Positions 6,874 to 7,306 of a stretch of 7,306 nucleotides of DNA are shown here, in pieces. The notes below the pieces were generated by a model. It saw only the letters and a program-made list of their open reading frames with translations, was not told where the DNA came from and did not search any database. The DNA lies in the NCBI GenBank assembly GCA_021160885.1, contig JAGHBR010000036.1, positions 1 to 7,306 on the forward strand, read 5' to 3'. Position numbers and translations under genes: made by a program. The first letter of the stretch is position 1. Every line of letters starts with the position of its first letter. Source of the stretch: Caldisericaceae bacterium. GTDB taxonomy: Bacteria; Calditrichota; Calditrichia; Calditrichales; Calditrichaceae.

Positions 6874-7306
6874 ATGTCCAATCAAGATTTTGTAATCGGA
6901 ATTGATATCGGTGGTACGAACACCAAAGTGGGGTTGGTCGATCGCAAGGCTAAAATACACGTTCATTTTGATTTGCCCACTCAATCAGAAAAGCCGGCCA
7001 GCGATCTGTTTAAGAGAATTTTTTACAAGCTAGATGAATATTACAAACAGTTTTCAGTGAATGCCAACATTTTGGGCATTGGTATCGGTGCACCTAACGG
7101 CAACTATTTCACAGGTAGCATTGAAAATCCCCCCAATTTAAAGTGGGGCAGTGTGAATCTGGTAGAATTGGCCAAAGAACACCTGAATGTGCCGGTGGCA
7201 GTAACCAACGACGCCAATGCGGCGGCACTGGGCGAAATGCTTTTTGGAGTGGCGCGTGAAATGAAAAATTTCATCGAAGTTACGCTGGGCACAGGTCTTG
7301 GCAGTG
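6874..7306 (+). CDS. ROK-family sugar kinase (glucokinase-like), 3'-truncated by window edge
   Basis: The first 144 codons of a second ROK kinase are visible, with no stop before the window end. The protein shows GIDIGGTNTKVG (9-20, ATP phosphate site), NPPNLKWG (85-92, common in ROK glucokinases), TNDANAAALGE (111-121, with D113 the expected catalytic base) and TLGTGLGS (137-144, phosphate-2 loop). These are closer to textbook glucokinase or mannokinase sequence than those of the upstream kinase. The zinc site, which would help predict substrate and completeness, lies past the edge. Start choice is supported by AAGGAG (6863-6868) five bases before the ATG, and only 11 bases separate it from the upstream kinase stop, so the pair is almost certainly co-transcribed. 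It probably phosphorylates a hexose released or imported by this cluster. Confidence 0.9.
   Translation, partial: MSNQDFVIGIDIGGTNTKVGLVDRKAKIHVHFDLPTQSEKPASDLFKRIFYKLDEYYKQFSVNANILGIGIGAPNGNYFTGSIENPPNLKWGSVNLVELAKEHLNVPVAVTNDANAAALGEMLFGVAREMKNFIEVTLGTGLGS

Noticed and set aside
7104..7292. Reverse-strand open frame near the right edge
   Set aside because: It lies opposite the second ROK kinase, whose forward frame carries clear family motifs.

Overview
The window looks like chromosomal DNA of a Gram-negative bacterium of moderate, slightly AT-rich composition. A probable outer-membrane lipoprotein with a lipobox, consistent AGGAG-type ribosome binding sites, an FHS-type sugar permease and a GH130 mannoside enzyme fit a member of the FCB-like lineages (Bacteroidota, Calditrichota and relatives). 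This placement is an inference from gene content; no rRNA or marker gene is present.

Layout: (1) At 1-1137 is the nearly complete 3' part of an iron-containing alcohol dehydrogenase, whose start lies left of the window. (2) At 1138-1686 is a 549-base non-coding gap. It holds a roughly 100-bp MITE-like palindromic element flanked by an 8-bp direct repeat, a strong intrinsic terminator, an AT-rich stretch with no recognisable gene, and a weak candidate promoter. (3) From 1687 to the right edge runs a co-directional carbohydrate-utilisation cluster: GH130 mannoside phosphorylase or mannosidase, a parvulin-like lipoprotein, an MFS sugar permease of the fucose/glucose-galactose (FHS) type, a divergent ROK sugar kinase and a second, classical ROK kinase cut by the window end. 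A 430-base gap between permease and kinases (5323-5752) carries two tandem copies of a composite repeat made of heptamer arrays and a GC-rich palindrome.

Proposed joint role (inference): a short beta-mannoside such as mannobiose or Man-GlcNAc enters through the MFS permease, is split in the cytoplasm by the GH130 enzyme, and the free sugars are phosphorylated by the ROK kinases. If the GH130 enzyme is a phosphorylase, one product would already be mannose 1-phosphate. The lipoprotein is the odd member: its helical architecture appears duplicated and its parvulin domain lacks the first active-site histidine, so it may be an envelope chaperone rather than a sugar enzyme.

The points most worth a second look are the lost phosphate-site lysine in the GH130 enzyme, the Zn-motif-less ROK kinase beside a second kinase, the duplicated parvulin-like lipoprotein, and the two intergenic repeat elements. 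I did not see an obviously new defence or mobile system.
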